From: Clostridia bacterium
GTDB taxonomy: Bacteria; Bacillota; Clostridia; Oscillospirales; Acutalibacteraceae
Direction of reading: 5' to 3'
DNA length: 44,864 bases
NCBI GenBank assembly: GCA_017623615.1
Contig: JAGAOT010000011.1
Span: 1 to 44,864 of the forward strand
Made by a program: the position numbers and the translations under genes
Part shown: positions 24,521 through 32,438 of the stretch, one piece after another
Numbering within the stretch: position 1 is the first letter of the stretch
How the letters are laid out: the number at the start of each line of letters is the position of its first letter
The notes under the pieces: model-generated
The model's database searches: none
Told to the model about the DNA's origin: nothing
The model's input: the letters and a program-made list of their open reading frames with translations, nothing else

Positions 24521-24932
24521 GGCTGTATACTGCGTTTTCGTCGATTTCGGCGCCGTCTATGCCCGTTGTTGCGTATTCGCCGTTAACATAGAAAGCCCAG
24601 TAGCTTTGGTCAATGTCGTAATCGGCTGTTACGCCGTTAACGCTTTTGATATAAAGCCCGTAGTCACCCTGTTCACCCGAAATAAGATTATTTTCAATAA
24701 GAGCCTCGCCGAGATTTGTTTTATCCGTATGCACGGTAAAGGTAACGGTTTTGTCCTCAATTTTAACCTCAACAACGGCGGTGATTGCGCCTTCGCCGAG
24801 CTCGGTATCCTCGGTATACACGGCGTTTTCCCAAAGACCCGTTGCATCGGGTGCGTTTGTGCATGCTCCGAGGCAAAGCACAAAAACCAAAGAGAGTATT
24901 ACAGAAATTGCGGAGTTGATTGTTTTCTTCAT
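24504..24932 (-). CDS. DUF4430 lipoprotein (transcobalamin-C-terminal-like)
   Basis: 142 residues. A lipoprotein signal (lipobox LGAC, Cys24) precedes a ~110-residue domain with the DUF4430 pattern: NLGEALIENNLI, GLYIKSVNGV, QSYWAFYVNGEYATTGID and a terminal YSLEY strand. DUF4430 is related to the C-terminal beta domain of intrinsic factor/transcobalamin. Downstream of a B12 riboswitch and overlapping an ECF S-component gene, it is best read as the extracellular corrinoid-binding partner, tethered to the membrane by lipid. AAAGGA lies 9 bp before the ATG. That it binds B12 is an inference. Confidence 0.82.
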   Translation of the reverse strand: MKKTINSAISVILSLVFVLCLGACTNAPDATGLWENAVYTEDTELGEGAITAVVEVKIEDKTVTFTVHTDKTNLGEALIENNLISGEQGDYGLYIKSVNGVTADYDIDQSYWAFYVNGEYATTGIDGAEIDENAVYSLEYTK

Positions 24933-24970
24933 TTTTTTAATCCTTTCGATTCTAAATTTTCAAAAGAATA

Positions 24971-24996
24971 AAAATAAAAGCACCCTCCAAGGGTGC
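24971..24996 (-). terminator. Riboswitch expression-platform terminator
   Basis: Minus strand GCACCCT-tgg-AGGGTGC (24980-24996) followed by TTTTATTTT, directly between the cobalamin aptamer and the DUF4430 ATG. Confidence 0.85.
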
Positions 24997-25005
24997 AATG
25001 CATTA

Positions 25006-25166
25006 GGTATGAATATCCTGCCATATTCCAACCGAAACACATCTCCCCATGCTGCCCGAGAGACTTTTATGTGTCACAGAGCGATAAGCATTCCGACTTT
25101 TACGGTAATGGCTGTTGCTGCGGATTTTCACCGCGATTTCCTTATCATCGGGTATGCATTCATACC
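25006..25166 (-). promoter_or_regulatory. Cobalamin riboswitch
   Basis: On the minus strand the conserved core reads AAGGAAATCGCGGTGAAAA, followed by TCCGCAGCAACAGCC, the classic L4-P3 region of the B12 riboswitch. Later elements include AGTCTCTCGG and TATGGCAGG near the 3' end. The closing P1 stem pairs GGTATGAAT (from 25158-25166) with ATTCATACC (from 25006-25014), a perfect 9-bp match. It is followed by an intrinsic terminator (24971-24996) and the DUF4430/ECF genes, so high B12 should switch uptake off. The upstream promoter is at 25219-25247. Confidence 0.9.
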
Positions 25167-25218
25167 CGATAACGAACAAAAACTGCCCGATGCCCTGCGT
25201 TTATTTTTTTGTAACCAC

Positions 25219-25247
25219 ATTATACAAAGCCGTTATTGTTTTGTCAA
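25219..25247 (-). promoter_or_regulatory. Consensus promoter of the B12 riboswitch transcript
   Basis: Minus strand TTGACA (25242-25247), 17-bp spacer, TATAAT (25219-25224): a perfect sigma-A consensus about 50 nt before the aptamer. Confidence 0.9.
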
Positions 25248-25298
25248 TCTGCTTTATCGGCAAAGTTTTTTAAAAAAGTTCAACAAATTTTTTTGGAG

Positions 25299-25356
25299 CA
25301 AACTGCAGTCACTCCACTTCTTTTGTTCAAAAACAACAAATTTCGCAGTTTGAAAT
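25299..25356. repeat. Inverted repeat in the 25250-25440 intergenic stretch
   Basis: CAAACTGC (25299-25306) pairs with GCAGTTTG (25345-25352). The right arm, TTCGCAGTTTGAAA (25343-25356), resembles TTCGCAGTTTTGAAA at 39-53 in the left-edge foldback element, so this may be a short or decayed relative. The rest of 25250-25440 is A+T-rich and shows no ORF that I can support. Confidence 0.35.
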
Positions 25357-25440
25357 GTACAAAATAAACAAAATTAATTTCGCTTTATCTTTTATTATGT
25401 TGAGGCTGAATAATTTGGGAAACCTAAATATTTGTTGAAG

Positions 25441-25472
25441 TTGCACAAAAACAAAGATGAATGTTTGTGCAA
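25441..25472. promoter_or_regulatory. Operator-like palindrome upstream of the small gene
   Basis: TTGCACAAA (25441-25449) and TTTGTGCAA (25464-25472) form a perfect 9-bp inverted repeat with a 14-nt centre, ending 6 bp before the -35 box at 25479. The location suits an activator or repressor site. Confidence 0.5.
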
Positions 25473-25478
25473 AATCAC

Positions 25479-25506
25479 TTGACTTTTTTTGAGGATGGTG
25501 TATAAT
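25479..25506 (+). promoter_or_regulatory. Promoter of the 43-residue ORF
   Basis: TTGACT (25479-25484), 16-bp spacer, TATAAT (25501-25506); predicted start of transcription near 25513. Confidence 0.82.
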
Positions 25507-25537
25507 AAAGCCACAACAAAACGAAAGGATGAATGTT

Positions 25538-25669
25538 ATGAAATTCTACGAAATGTCCAACTACAGCGCGGAGAAAGAGCTCCTCAACGAAATCGAAAGC
25601 GAAAAGAAGTTCCTTACATTCAAAAAGCTTTTCAAAATCATGAAGCTCAACGCTTTGCTTAACGCATAA
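25538..25669 (+). CDS. Small cationic protein, 43 residues, unknown function
   Basis: I do not recognise this protein. An ATG at 25538 has AAAGGA 8 bp upstream and a strong promoter 30 nt before that. The ORF runs 43 codons to TAA with no cysteine and no signal peptide. The first half is polar and acidic (YSAEKELLNEIESEKK); the second half (KKFLTFKKLFKIMKLNALLNA region) is lysine-rich and amphipathic, the type seen in membrane-active peptides, small toxins or peptide signals. The transcript continues into three hairpins ending at a strong terminator near 25813. It stands alone between the divergent B12 transcript and the YlmC/YmxH gene. Alternatively the ORF is incidental to a small RNA, but the RBS, codon choice and promoter favour translation. 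Confidence 0.65.
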   Translation: MKFYEMSNYSAEKELLNEIESEKKFLTFKKLFKIMKLNALLNA

Positions 25670-25700
25670 GCCTGAGGAGCGGCTTTCAGCCCGTAAAAAC

Positions 25701-25722
25701 ATCAACCCGCAAGGTTGATTTT
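25701..25722 (+). terminator. First hairpin after the 43-residue ORF
   Basis: ATCAACC-cgcaa-GGTTGAT (25701-25707 with 25713-25719) followed by TTTATAT; a modest terminator or the first element of a structured 3' region. Confidence 0.5.
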
Positions 25723-25729
25723 ATATAAT

Positions 25730-25813
25730 CTGAGAAAGGTTTTACCTCTCAGAAACTTGGACAACAGCACAGACCGTAACAAAGAGTTTTGTCTTTGTAC
25801 GGTCTGTTTTTTG
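25730..25813 (+). terminator. Hairpin plus strong terminator of the small transcript
   Basis: CTGAG-N-CTCAG (about 25731-25753) is followed by a 15-bp stem with one bulge (25769-25784 with 25793-25807, ACAGACCGT...ACGGTCTGT) and TTTTTT. This ends the transcript begun near 25513. Confidence 0.8.
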
Positions 25814-25858
25814 CTTTTTAGGCATATGATATGTTGATGAAGAGTTTGGGGGTGTGAA

Positions 25859-26134
25859 ATGAATTGCTGTATAACAGAGCTTCGGTGCAAGGAGGTTATT
25901 GACAAATCCAACGGCTGCCGGCTGGGTCTTGTGAGCGACGTTGAGGTGGATTCCTGCTGCGGGCGGGTGGTTGCCCTGATTATTTTCGGACGTCCCAGAT
26001 ATTGGGGAATATGCGGCAAACGGGAGCGCATACGCGTTTGCTGGGAGGATATTGAGGTTATCGGCAGCGACACGATTCTGGTTTGCAAGGTCAACCGCGA
26101 TGAGCAGCACCGCAGAAGGAGCAGAACATCTTGA
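25859..26134 (+). CDS. YlmC/YmxH-family sporulation protein (PRC-barrel)
   Basis: 91 residues. The small beta-barrel motif CITELRCKEVIDKSNGCRLGLVSDVEVD, followed by VVALIIFG and a second strand set (IRVCWEDIEVIGSDTILV), is the PRC-barrel pattern of the YlmC/YmxH group found in spore-forming Firmicutes. Its molecular role is undefined; an association with sporulation comes from phylogenetic distribution and regulation in Bacillus. This copy has several extra cysteines (CC near residues 3-4 and 33-34) and a basic tail (RRRSR). GGGGGTG precedes the ATG. Ends at a bidirectional terminator. Confidence 0.85.
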   Translation: MNCCITELRCKEVIDKSNGCRLGLVSDVEVDSCCGRVVALIIFGRPRYWGICGKRERIRVCWEDIEVIGSDTILVCKVNRDEQHRRRSRTS

Positions 26135-26138
26135 AACA

Positions 26139-26182
26139 AAAAATCCGAGTGAGTGATTAAACACTTCGCTCGGATTCTTTTA
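26139..26182. terminator. Bidirectional terminator
   Basis: Stem AATCCGAG / CTCGGATT (26142-26149 with 26169-26176) with further pairing inside. T-rich runs follow on both strands. It separates the convergent PRC-barrel and oxidoreductase genes. Confidence 0.85.
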
Positions 26183-27475
26183 TTTTTTCAAATCTCCGTT
26201 TGCGGGGTTGTCAAGCACCTTGCCGTCCTGCGAAAACCTTGAGCCGTGGCACGGGCAGTCCCATGAATGCTCGTCTTTGTTCCATTTGAGCGCACAGCCG
26301 AGGTGCGGGCAGCGTTTTGTTGTAAAAGTCATAAGATTTTTCGCCGATTCAAATCCGTTTATGAAAAGCTGCGGCTTTATAATGCTTCTTGACGGACTGA
26401 ACAGACTTTCAAATTCGTTTCTTTTATCCGTTATAAGGTCGCTCAAAATCATCGCCGAAAGCATTGCGCCCGTCATGCCCCATTTGTTAAACCCGCTTGC
26501 GGCATAAAGATTAGGTGTGTTTTTTGAATATCTTCCGATATACGGCATGCTGTCAAGGCTCATGTAGTCCTGGGCAGACCAATAGTATTTTTCCGCTGAA
26601 TCTGGATAATGCTTTTTTGCAAATGCTCTCAATTCGTTCCAGTTGCCGCCGTCTTTGCCTGTTTTATGCCCTCCTCCGCCAAGCAAAAGCAAAGAGCCGT
26701 GATTCCTGAACGAAAGACCCGCATCGTTTTCGTCAACATACATTCCGCCTGCATCCTGCGAATTTTCAAGAGCAATAACATAAGAACGGTGCTGATAAAG
26801 CTTCAGAAAGTAGCTCCCGTGTTTGTTGATGAACGGAAAATGCGTGGTTACGATAACTTTTTGCGCGTTTATATTCCCTCGGTTTGTAACCGCTTTTGTG
26901 CCGATAAGTTCATGCACAAAAGTGTTTTCATAAATGTTGAGCCCGTCTGCAACCGCTGATAAGAATTTAATCGGGTGAAACTGTGCCTGATTTTTAAAAA
27001 TAACCGAGCCGTTTGGCTTTATCGGCAGGGGAAGCTCTTTCGCAAATTCGGCATGAAAGCCGATTTTTTGGAGCGCATCAAGCTCATCTTCCGTCTTTTC
27101 CCCGTCAAAGGAAAAAACGCAGTTGTCCTTAATCTCGTAATCACACTCGATATTTTTGCAAATGCGTGCATATTCGTCAAACGCCGCTTGGTTTGCCGCA
27201 AGATACATCTGCGCGCTTTCAAGCCCTTCGCCTTTTAAAATTTTGCTGTAAATATATCCGTGCTGAACGGTAATTTTTGCCGTCGTGTTTTGTGTGTTGC
27301 CCGAGCATATTCTGTTTTTTTCAACAAGCGCATAATCAATCCCTTTTTGATGCAGAAAATACGCCGTAAGAATGCCCGCGATTCCGCCGCCGATAATAAG
27401 GACATCGGTTTTAATGTCTTTTTCAAGCGTCGGAAACGTGGGCATATTAATATTTGATTGCCATAATGATTTCAT
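26180..27475 (-). CDS. FAD-dependent oxidoreductase with C-terminal Rieske domain
   Basis: 431 residues from the ATG at 27475 (GGTGA 6 bp upstream); a GTG at 27484 is the only earlier start and lacks a ribosome binding site. The DAO-type FAD domain begins with VLIIGGGIAGILTAYFL (about 25-41) and has the C-terminal NLYAASGFNKWGMTGAM motif. A Rieske [2Fe-2S] domain follows, with ligands CPH (TKRCPHLGC, about 387) and CPCH (WDCPCHGSRF, about 406). This DadA-Rieske fusion occurs in many Firmicutes; the substrate is unknown (an amine or amino acid is usual for DAO proteins). Upstream it is divergent from the amidase gene. Confidence 0.88.
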   Translation of the reverse strand: MKSLWQSNINMPTFPTLEKDIKTDVLIIGGGIAGILTAYFLHQKGIDYALVEKNRICSGNTQNTTAKITVQHGYIYSKILKGEGLESAQMYLAANQAAFDEYARICKNIECDYEIKDNCVFSFDGEKTEDELDALQKIGFHAEFAKELPLPIKPNGSVIFKNQAQFHPIKFLSAVADGLNIYENTFVHELIGTKAVTNRGNINAQKVIVTTHFPFINKHGSYFLKLYQHRSYVIALENSQDAGGMYVDENDAGLSFRNHGSLLLLGGGGHKTGKDGGNWNELRAFAKKHYPDSAEKYYWSAQDYMSLDSMPYIGRYSKNTPNLYAASGFNKWGMTGAMLSAMILSDLITDKRNEFESLFSPSRSIIKPQLFINGFESAKNLMTFTTKRCPHLGCALKWNKDEHSWDCPCHGSRFSQDGKVLDNPANGDLKK

Positions 27476-27524
27476 GCTTTTCACCGTTTCAAAAAATAAA
27501 TACTATTCTATTTTTTCTTAAATA

Positions 27525-27533
27525 TGATATAAT
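27525..27533 (+). promoter_or_regulatory. Extended -10 promoter of the amidase gene
   Basis: TGATATAAT at 27525-27533, 20 nt before the TTG start; poor -35. Confidence 0.5.
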
Positions 27534-27553
27534 ATTCATACGGAGGTGGAACG

Positions 27554-28174
27554 TTGAAAAGGAAAATAATTACTGCTTTAATTTGCATATTAATACTTGC
27601 ATTGTCTGTTTTGATAGCTGCGGGGATGCTTTATTCACCCGTTCAGGTGGTGATTGACCCCGGTCACGGCGGAAGCGACGTCGGCGCACAGTATAACGGC
27701 AGATATGAGAAAGACGACAATCTCGAAATTGCGCTTCTTGTATGCGAAAATCTCCGTGATATGGGCATTGAAGCATGCCTCACGCGCGATGATGATAAAT
27801 TTGTTGAACTTAAGGACAGATGTGCGTTGGCAAACCGCAGGAATGCGGAGCTTTTCGTTTCGCTCCACCGTAACAGCGCAGAGGGCGCAAACGGCGTTGA
27901 AATATGGGTGAGCAGCGACTCGCCCGAAGCCGACACCGCTCTTGCTGAAAACATTTTGACAGCCCTTGATGCCGTCGGCATTTCCGAAAACAGGGGAGTC
28001 AAAAGCGGCTATGCAATGGGAGAGGGCAATTATTATGTCAACAGCCAAACCGATATGCCGAGCTGCCTTGTTGAGCTTGGATTTATAAACAGCGAAACGG
28101 ATAACGCTCTGCTTGATAAAAACATGCAGGCGTATGCCGAGGCTATAGCAAAAGCGATTGAAGAAACACTTTGA
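27554..28174 (+). CDS. N-acetylmuramoyl-L-alanine amidase (Amidase_3)
   Basis: 206 residues: a signal anchor (about 6-25) followed directly by a single Amidase_3 catalytic domain with no cell-wall-binding repeat. The zinc site is complete: His38 (DPGHGG), Glu58 (DNLEIA) and His105 (SLHRN), with catalytic Glu174 (CLVELGF). It cleaves the amide between N-acetylmuramic acid and the stem peptide; such minimal CwlD-like amidases act in spore cortex modification or cell separation. CwlD is the closest architectural match by length and layout, though paralogs exist. TTG start with GGAGGTGG upstream. Confidence 0.88.
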   Translation: MKRKIITALICILILALSVLIAAGMLYSPVQVVIDPGHGGSDVGAQYNGRYEKDDNLEIALLVCENLRDMGIEACLTRDDDKFVELKDRCALANRRNAELFVSLHRNSAEGANGVEIWVSSDSPEADTALAENILTALDAVGISENRGVKSGYAMGEGNYYVNSQTDMPSCLVELGFINSETDNALLDKNMQAYAEAIAKAIEETL

Positions 28175-28213
28175 ATATGCAAGAATGTATTTTACAACCG
28201 AACTTGAGCGTTT

Positions 28214-28921
28214 TTACATTTTACTTAAAATTTCTCCGACTTTTCCGTGAATAACCAACCCGAATTTTTCATCCATTGCGGTTGCATCTTTATTAATCAA
28301 AACAAGGTTCTTTCCTTTGAAATATCTGATTAAACCCGCTGCGGGATAAACGGTCAGCGAGGTGCCCGCAACTATAAGCATATCAGCATTTGCAATGGCG
28401 TTAACCGCTCCCTCAATAATGTCGTTATTCAGCGATTCCTCATATAAAACAACGTCAGGCTTGACGATGCCGCCGCATTCGCATTTAGGAATGCCGCTTG
28501 ACTTATAAACAAAGTCAAAATCGTGAAATTTGCCGCATTTCATGCAGTAGTTGCGAAGCGCAGACCCGTGCAATTCATAAACGCACTTACTGCCCGCAAG
28601 CTGATGCAAGCCGTCAACATTTTGTGTTATAACAGCCTTTAATTTGCCTGATTTTTCAAGCTCCGCAAGCTTATAATGCGCCGCGTTGGGCTTCGCATCG
28701 GGGAAGCAGAGATATTTTCTGTAAAAATCGTAGAAATCCTCTGTGTGCATCTCAAAAAAGCTGTGGCTCAAAACACTTTCGGGCGGGTATTTATAGTTCA
28801 TTTTATATATTCCGTCAGCCGAGCGAAAATCTTTGCATCCGCTTTCGCATGATACACCCGCTCCGCCGAAAAACACAATATTTTCACTCGTTTTTATCAT
28901 TTCAGCAAGCTTTTTTAACAT
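28214..28921 (-). CDS. Sir2-family NAD-dependent protein deacylase
   Basis: 235 residues from the ATG at 28921, which has GAGGTGA upstream; the in-frame extension to 29023 runs over the promoter and is rejected. NAD-binding motifs are FFGGAGVSCESGCKDFRS (about 18-35) and TQNVDGLH (about 101-108), the catalytic His is in YELHGS, and the zinc site is CMKC ... CEC (four cysteines). GTSLTVYPAAGL is the second NAD contact. It removes acetyl or other acyl groups from lysines. The gene is convergent with the amidase gene, with no clear terminator in the 39 bp between them. Confidence 0.93.
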   Translation of the reverse strand: MLKKLAEMIKTSENIVFFGGAGVSCESGCKDFRSADGIYKMNYKYPPESVLSHSFFEMHTEDFYDFYRKYLCFPDAKPNAAHYKLAELEKSGKLKAVITQNVDGLHQLAGSKCVYELHGSALRNYCMKCGKFHDFDFVYKSSGIPKCECGGIVKPDVVLYEESLNNDIIEGAVNAIANADMLIVAGTSLTVYPAAGLIRYFKGKNLVLINKDATAMDEKFGLVIHGKVGEILSKM

Positions 28922-28940
28922 TGCTTTCACCTCAAAGCCA

Positions 28941-28969
28941 ATTATACTGAATTTACGCACATATTTCAA
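28941..28969 (-). promoter_or_regulatory. Promoter of the sirtuin gene
   Basis: Minus strand TTGAAA (28964-28969), 17-bp spacer, TATAAT (28941-28946), about 20 nt before the ATG. Confidence 0.8.
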
Positions 28970-29010
28970 TATATAATGTAATAAATCACACAAAATATTG
29001 AGCTTTTTTG

Positions 29011-29039
29011 TTGCATTAATCAATAAATAGTGTTATAAT
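29011..29039 (+). promoter_or_regulatory. Promoter of the TepA-to-DUF3006 gene run
   Basis: TTGCAT (29011-29016), 17-bp spacer, TATAAT (29034-29039), about 80 nt before the ClpP-like ATG. Confidence 0.75.
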
Positions 29040-29120
29040 ACTATGAAATATTGTATTATGGTTAATGCGCGCTTTTTGAGGAATACTAACTTTGTTTTAT
29101 TCCGAGAAAGGGTGCGTAAT

Positions 29121-29885
29121 ATGAGCAATAAGAATAAAAAAAACAACAACTTTTTTCTTCCTTCTCCTCCGTGGCAGTCGCCCGATTGCAGCAGCGGCAA
29201 TAACGACGGCGACGATTCATCCGCATTAAACGGCATTATCGAATCCGGCTCGGTAACTGTGCGAAAGGGAGAGCATCTTATCCATTGTCTGACAATAATC
29301 GGTCAGATTGAGGGGCATTATATTCTGCCCGCGCAGAACAAAACCACTAAATACGAGCATGTTATTCCCCAGCTTGTGGCTATTGAAGAAAGCGATGAAA
29401 TTGACGGGCTTATCATGATTTTGAATACGGTTGGCGGCGATATCGAAGCAGGTCTTGCGATTGCGGAATTGGTAGCGGGCATGACAACCCCCACCGTTTC
29501 GCTCGTGCTCGGCGGCGGGCATTCAATAGGCGTTCCGCTTGCGGTTTCAACCGATAAATCGTTTATAACTCCGTCCGCAACGATGACCATTCACCCCGTG
29601 CGCATGAACGGGCTTGTGCTCGGTGTTCCCCAAACTCTTTCATATTTTGAACAGATGCAGGAGCGCATAGTCCGCTTTGTTTCCGATAATTCCGAGATTA
29701 ATCCCGACAGATTCCGCGAAATGATGCTTGCGACGGGCGAACTTGTTCTTGATGTCGGAACGGTTTTGAGCGGTGAAGCGGCGGTCAACGAGGGTCTGAT
29801 TGACTCTCTCGGCAGCCTTTCCGATGCGCTCAACTGTCTGTATGATTTAATCAGTCAAAATGAAAATAAATCTCCGAAAGGATGA
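29121..29885 (+). CDS. ClpP-like serine protease, TepA (translocation-enhancing) type
   Basis: 254 residues from the ATG at 29121 (GAAAGGGTG upstream); the earlier ATG at 29043 sits right after the promoter and adds unconserved residues. The ClpP/crotonase-like fold has the oxyanion loop LNTVGGDIEAGLAIAE, catalytic Ser in LGGGHSIGVPLA and His in MTIHPVRMNG. A low-complexity Asn/Ser/Asp N-terminus precedes the domain. Bacillus TepA (YmfB) processes residual signal peptides and lies just upstream of spoIIIE, as here. ftsK/spoIIIE follows after 5 bp. Confidence 0.88.
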   Translation: MSNKNKKNNNFFLPSPPWQSPDCSSGNNDGDDSSALNGIIESGSVTVRKGEHLIHCLTIIGQIEGHYILPAQNKTTKYEHVIPQLVAIEESDEIDGLIMILNTVGGDIEAGLAIAELVAGMTTPTVSLVLGGGHSIGVPLAVSTDKSFITPSATMTIHPVRMNGLVLGVPQTLSYFEQMQERIVRFVSDNSEINPDRFREMMLATGELVLDVGTVLSGEAAVNEGLIDSLGSLSDALNCLYDLISQNENKSPKG

Positions 29886-29890
29886 CATAA

Positions 29891-32437
29891 ATGGCAACCA
29901 CCCAAAACAAAAAAAACGGAGCGGCTCAAAAGAAAAAGCCCGCGTCAAAAAGCTCTGCTCCCAAGAAAACGGCGGCAAAAGAGCCCGCCAAAAAAGAGGT
30001 TAACGTAACCGTAAAACGCCAGAAAACCGCCATTGTCTTAATGGCGGCGGCTGTGTTTCTGCTCTGCGTTGCGCTGATAAAGGGCGAAAGCGTTTGGCTG
30101 ACCCTGCATAACGCAATGTTCGGCATTTTCGGCTTCTGCGTTTATATTATCCCCGCCGTGCTGATTTATATGGCGATTGTTTATGCCAAGGACAAGCCTT
30201 TGGGCAGCATTGCCGCAAATCTCACGGGCACGGGCATTTTTGTTGCGCTTTTAAGCGGCGCAATACATACTTTTGCAAACACCGCAGAATATCTCAACAC
30301 GGTTGGGATAGGAATTCAGATTTCCGACTCGTGGAATAAGGCTGCCGCTTTGTCAAACGGCGGCGTTTTCGGCGCGATTATCGGCGGCGCAATTTCAAAG
30401 CTTTTCGGCAAAACGGGCGCATGCATAACAATAGTTCTTCTTCTTGTCGTGCTTGCAATGTTCCTGACGGGCACAACGCTCCTCGGGCTTCTCAATGCTA
30501 TCCGTAAGCCCGTTAAGCGCGTTGGCGAACTGACCAACGAAAAGCTGGAGCAGAACGCGGCAAGGCGTGAACAGCTTGAGCAGGAGAGGGAGAAAGAAAA
30601 AGAAACAAAAAAAGCCTTCAATCCTCCGAAGCAGCCCACGATTTCGGTTGAAAAATTTGAGGATAATTTCATCACGGACGAATCCACCTTTGCGCCCGTG
30701 GAGGAAGTTCCCGTGCCCGAAATTCCCGTTGTGAAGCTCCCCGATGCAGAGCCTACGGATATTATAGAAGAAACAATAGAAGCTGCGGTTGAAGAAGAAA
30801 AGCCCAAAAGAAAAAGGAAAGCTCCTGCCGTTCCCGACGGCGAGCCGATTGAAGAGGCGGTTGAAATCCCCGTTGAGGTTTTGCCCGATGCAGAGCCCGC
30901 ATATGTTTTCCCGACCATTGATTTGCTCAATGTTGTTGAAAAAGACGGCTCGACAGACAGCATGACCGAAATGCAGATTGGCGCAAAAAAGCTTGTTTCA
31001 ACGCTTGAAAGCTTTAAGATTAATGCGGAAGTTACCAACATCTGCCGCGGTCCTTCCGTTACCCGATATGAGCTTGTGCCCGAAGCGGGTGTAAGAATAA
31101 ATAAAATAACCGGTCTTTCCGATGATATTGCGCTTCGCCTTGCAGCAACAAGCGTGCGTATCGAAGCACCCATTCCCGGCAAATCCGCCATAGGCATTGA
31201 AGTGCCGAACGGCGCAAAATCAATGGTTTCAATGCGCGAAATTATCGATACTCCCGAGTTCAGAGATGCCAAGAGCAAGCTCAATGTTGCTCTCGGTAAA
31301 GATATAACGGGTAACATCATCTGCGCAGACCTTGCTAAAATGCCCCACCTTCTTGTTGCGGGCACAACGGGCTCGGGTAAATCCGTCTGCCTTAACTCAA
31401 TGATTGTCAGCATTCTTTATAACGCCTCACCCGATGAAGTAAAGCTGCTCATGATTGACCCGAAAATGGTTGAATTTACCGTTTATAACGGCATTGCTCA
31501 CCTTGAAGTTCCTGTTGTTTCCAATCCCCGTAAAGCGGCGGGTGCGCTCGGCTGGGCGGTTGGCGAAATGGAAAAACGCTATAAGCAGTTTTCCGAAAAC
31601 GGCGTAAGAGATATCAAGGGCTTCAACAAGCTTTGCGAAACACGCGAAGACCTTGTTAAGATGCACCAGATTGTTATATTTATCGACGAGCTTTCCGACC
31701 TTATGATGGTTTCGCCCAAAGAGGTTGAGGACAGTATATGCCGCCTTGCCCAGATGGCAAGAGCTGCGGGCATTCACCTTGTTATCGCAACCCAAAGACC
31801 GTCGGTTGACGTTATTACGGGTATCATCAAAGCCAATATTCCCAGCCGTATTGCTCTTTCTGTTTCATCGCAGGTTGACTCCCGAACAATCCTTGACTCA
31901 ATCGGCGCGGAAAAGCTTCTCGGCAACGGCGATATGCTGTTTAACCCCGTCGGCTCAAGCAAGCCCACCCGTGTTCAGGGCTGCTTTATTTCCGATGCCG
32001 AGGTTGAACGCGTTGTAAACCATATCAAATCGCAGGCACAGACAACATATAACGAAGAAACTATGCACGAAATCGAGGCAAAGGCGGCTGCGGCTGAAAA
32101 TGCCAAGAAGAAGACCGTTGATGAGGATGATGAGAGCGATTGGGACCCCATGCTCAACGATGCGATTGAAGTTGTTGTTAATGCGGGCGGCGCATCAACA
32201 ACCATGCTCCAAAAGAAGCTCAAGCTCGGCTATGCAAGAGCATCAAGAGTTATGGACCAGCTTGAAGAAAAGGGCATTGTAGGCCCCTCCGAGGGCGCAA
32301 AGCCCAGAGCTGTTCTTTTAACAAAACAGCAGTGGTACGAGATGCAGGCGCTTGCGGACGGCGCAGGTGCCCCGAATATTGACGACGTTTTTGCGGATGA
32401 TGACGATTTCGCAGGCGCGGAGGATGATTTTGAATAA
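29891..32437 (+). CDS. ftsK: FtsK/SpoIIIE DNA translocase
   Basis: 848 residues. A lysine/alanine-rich N-terminus is followed by about four transmembrane helices (about 48-205), a charged linker (about 215-345) and the motor: a FtsK alpha domain, then Walker [10 protein letters not shown] (about 494-502), Walker [14 protein letters not shown] and [12 protein letters not shown]. The C-terminal winged-helix gamma domain (about 740-800, [31 protein letters not shown]) reads oriented DNA motifs. It pumps chromosomal DNA through the septum at division or into the forespore. Synteny with tepA suggests the SpoIIIE role. An acidic tail ends the protein. Its stop overlaps the YgiQ start region. Confidence 0.95.
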   Translation: MATTQNKKNGAAQKKKPASKSSAPKKTAAKEPAKKEVNVTVKRQKTAIVLMAAAVFLLCVALIKGESVWLTLHNAMFGIFGFCVYIIPAVLIYMAIVYAKDKPLGSIAANLTGTGIFVALLSGAIHTFANTAEYLNTVGIGIQISDSWNKAAALSNGGVFGAIIGGAISKLFGKTGACITIVLLLVVLAMFLTGTTLLGLLNAIRKPVKRVGELTNEKLEQNAARREQLEQEREKEKETKKAFNPPKQPTISVEKFEDNFITDESTFAPVEEVPVPEIPVVKLPDAEPTDIIEETIEAAVEEEKPKRKRKAPAVPDGEPIEEAVEIPVEVLPDAEPAYVFPTIDLLNVVEKDGSTDSMTEMQIGAKKLVSTLESFKINAEVTNICRGPSVTRYELVPEAGVRINKITGLSDDIALRLAATSVRIEAPIPGKSAIGIEVPNGAKSMVSMREIIDTPEFRDAKSKLNVALGKDITGNIICADLAKMPHLLVAGTTGSGKSVCLNSMIVSILYNASPDEVKLLMIDPKMVEFTVYNGIAHLEVPVVSNPRKAAGALGWAVGEMEKRYKQFSENGVRDIKGFNKLCETREDLVKMHQIVIFIDELSDLMMVSPKEVEDSICRLAQMARAAGIHLVIATQRPSVDVITGIIKANIPSRIALSVSSQVDSRTILDSIGAEKLLGNGDMLFNPVGSSKPTRVQGCFISDAEVERVVNHIKSQAQTTYNEETMHEIEAKAAAAENAKKKTVDEDDESDWDPMLNDAIEVVVNAGGASTTMLQKKLKLGYARASRVMDQLEEKGIVGPSEGAKPRAVLLTKQQWYEMQALADGAGAPNIDDVFADDDDFAGAEDDFE

Positions 32438-32438
32438 T

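Noticed and set aside
25702-26164. Minus-strand ORFs over the YlmC/YmxH gene
   Set aside because: They run through two terminators and the PRC-barrel gene, have no ribosome binding site and no recognisable domain.
28922-29023. Longer N-terminus for the sirtuin
   Set aside because: It would extend through the promoter; the ATG at 28921 has GAGGTGA and fits the Sir2 family start.
30316-31413. A 365-codon minus-strand ORF
   Set aside because: It lies opposite the ftsK linker and motor; Ser/Thr-rich low-complexity translation is a shadow of the real frame.
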